A stretch of 64,000 bases of DNA from Marinobacter salsuginis (GTDB lineage: Bacteria; Pseudomonadota; Gammaproteobacteria; Pseudomonadales; Oleiphilaceae): NCBI RefSeq assembly GCF_009617755.1, contig NZ_BGZH01000001.1, positions 1,922,001-1,986,000 on the forward strand, in the 5' to 3' direction. A program made the translations under genes and the position numbers. This document shows positions 63,409-64,000 of the stretch, in pieces (position 1 is the first letter of the stretch; each line of letters begins with the position of its first letter). The notes under the pieces are model-generated. The model was given only the letters and a program-made list of their open reading frames with translations, did not search any database and was not told where the DNA came from.

Positions 63409-64000
63409 CATTCAACGGTAACGCTTTTCGCCAGATTGCGGGGCTGATCCACATCAGTACCCTTCAGCACCGCCACATGATAGGACAGCAACTGCAACGG
63501 AACGGTGTAGACAATCGGGGCCGTAATCGGATGCACAGAAGGAATCTGCATCACGTGAAGGCCCTCTTCGGCTTTCACATCGGCCTTCTTATCCGCAAAG
63601 ACAAACAGCTCGCCGCCGCGGGCCCGCACTTCTTCGAGGTTGGACTTCAGCTTCTCAACCAGATCATTGTTGGGCGCGACGGTGACCACCGGCATTTCGC
63701 TGTCGACCAGGGCCAGAGGACCATGCTTCAGTTCACCGGCCGGATAGGCCTCGGCGTGAATGTAGGAGATTTCCTTGAGCTTGAGGGCACCTTCCAGGGC
63801 AACCGGGAACTGGGAACCGCGGCCCAGGAACAGGCTGTGGTTCTTGTCCATGAAGGCTTTGGACATCTCGGCAATCTCGGCATCCAGGGCCAGCACATCA
63901 CTGACCTGGCCAGGCAGCAGATGGATAGCCTCAACGATCTCTGCTTCCTGCTCTTCCGGCAGCCCGTTGTGACGAGCAAGAGCCAGGGTGAAAAGGAGCA
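63408..64000 (-). CDS. glmS: Glucosamine-6-phosphate synthase, C-terminal part
   Basis: This is the sugar-isomerase (SIS) end of GlmS, the enzyme that makes glucosamine-6-phosphate from fructose-6-phosphate and glutamine for peptidoglycan and LPS. The frame is open to the window edge, so the N-terminal glutaminase domain lies outside. Diagnostic parts are [50 protein letters not shown], with the catalytic Glu and Lys, and the C-terminal [27 protein letters not shown], which ends in the standard channel-closing tail. glmU is the expected neighbour beyond the edge. Confidence 0.97.
   Translation of the reverse strand, partial: LLFTLALARHNGLPEEQEAEIVEAIHLLPGQVSDVLALDAEIAEMSKAFMDKNHSLFLGRGSQFPVALEGALKLKEISYIHAEAYPAGELKHGPLALVDSEMPVVTVAPNNDLVEKLKSNLEEVRARGGELFVFADKKADVKAEEGLHVMQIPSVHPITAPIVYTVPLQLLSYHVAVLKGTDVDQPRNLAKSVTVE

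Overview
The window looks like chromosome of a marine gammaproteobacterium, most likely Marinobacter or a close relative. The reasons are a moderately high GC content, an AlmA-type long-chain alkane monooxygenase, a BCCT/betIBA choline-betaine locus, NhaB, DUF3581, CLCA_X and RhlE, and E. coli/Pseudomonas-like versions of most housekeeping genes. This assignment is inferred from protein resemblance only; no rRNA gene or other phylogenetic marker is present. I saw no tRNA, CRISPR array, insertion sequence or prophage.

Layout. 0-16 kb: end of pntB; an outer-membrane lipoprotein; an Old Yellow Enzyme divergent from an HxlR regulator with repeated operators between them; ompW; a five-heme cytochrome c lipoprotein; a CPBP protease; the helicase RhlE; a DUF302 protein; the lytic transglycosylase MltF; a GluR0-like ligand-gated ion channel; AlmA; a PfkB kinase; a YgjV-type membrane protein; an HDAC-family deacetylase; and rlmE. 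16-25 kb: a SpoU/TrmH methyltransferase, a transglutaminase-like protein, two periplasmic binding proteins, and the peroxide group (ahpF, DUF3581, a Prx5 peroxiredoxin, ahpC), with OxyR-like ATAG-N7-CTAT motifs before both ahp genes. 24-29 kb: betI-betB-betA-BCCT transporter with a 20-bp perfect palindrome before betI and a 14-codon coupled ORF before the transporter. 29-36 kb: a small acidic protein, a 7TM-DISM/GGDEF/EAL c-di-GMP protein, CLCA_X, a molybdopterin oxidoreductase, and an accessory pocket (ABM monooxygenase, ccdAB, a tiny membrane ORF, two related palindromes).

36-41 kb: the class Ia ribonucleotide reductase nrdAB, preceded by a predicted promoter with two NrdR-like boxes and a cobalamin riboswitch. 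The B12-independent enzyme is therefore probably switched off when B12 is available.

41-54.5 kb is the most interesting part. A nine-gene minus-strand cluster encodes a urea/amide ABC transporter (urtABCDE or fmdDEF type), aliphatic amidase AmiE, its ClpB-like partner AmiB, formamidase FmdA and the zinc-ribbon protein FmdB. Divergent from it are an 1127-aa protein, in which an NCS1 permease-like membrane domain is fused to a cysteine-rich module and a hybrid histidine kinase, and a LuxR-type response regulator. The kinase gene has a near-consensus sigma-54 promoter. One palindrome (TACGTC-N4-GACGYA) occurs before urtA and again before fmdA. Together this suggests a nitrogen-controlled amide/urea sensing and scavenging regulon that replaces the AmiC/AmiR system of Pseudomonas.

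54.5-64 kb: a DUF3047 protein, another binding protein, nhaB, two TonB-dependent siderophore receptors with Fur-like upstream sites and an AraC/GyrI regulator between them, and the C-terminal part of glmS running off the window.
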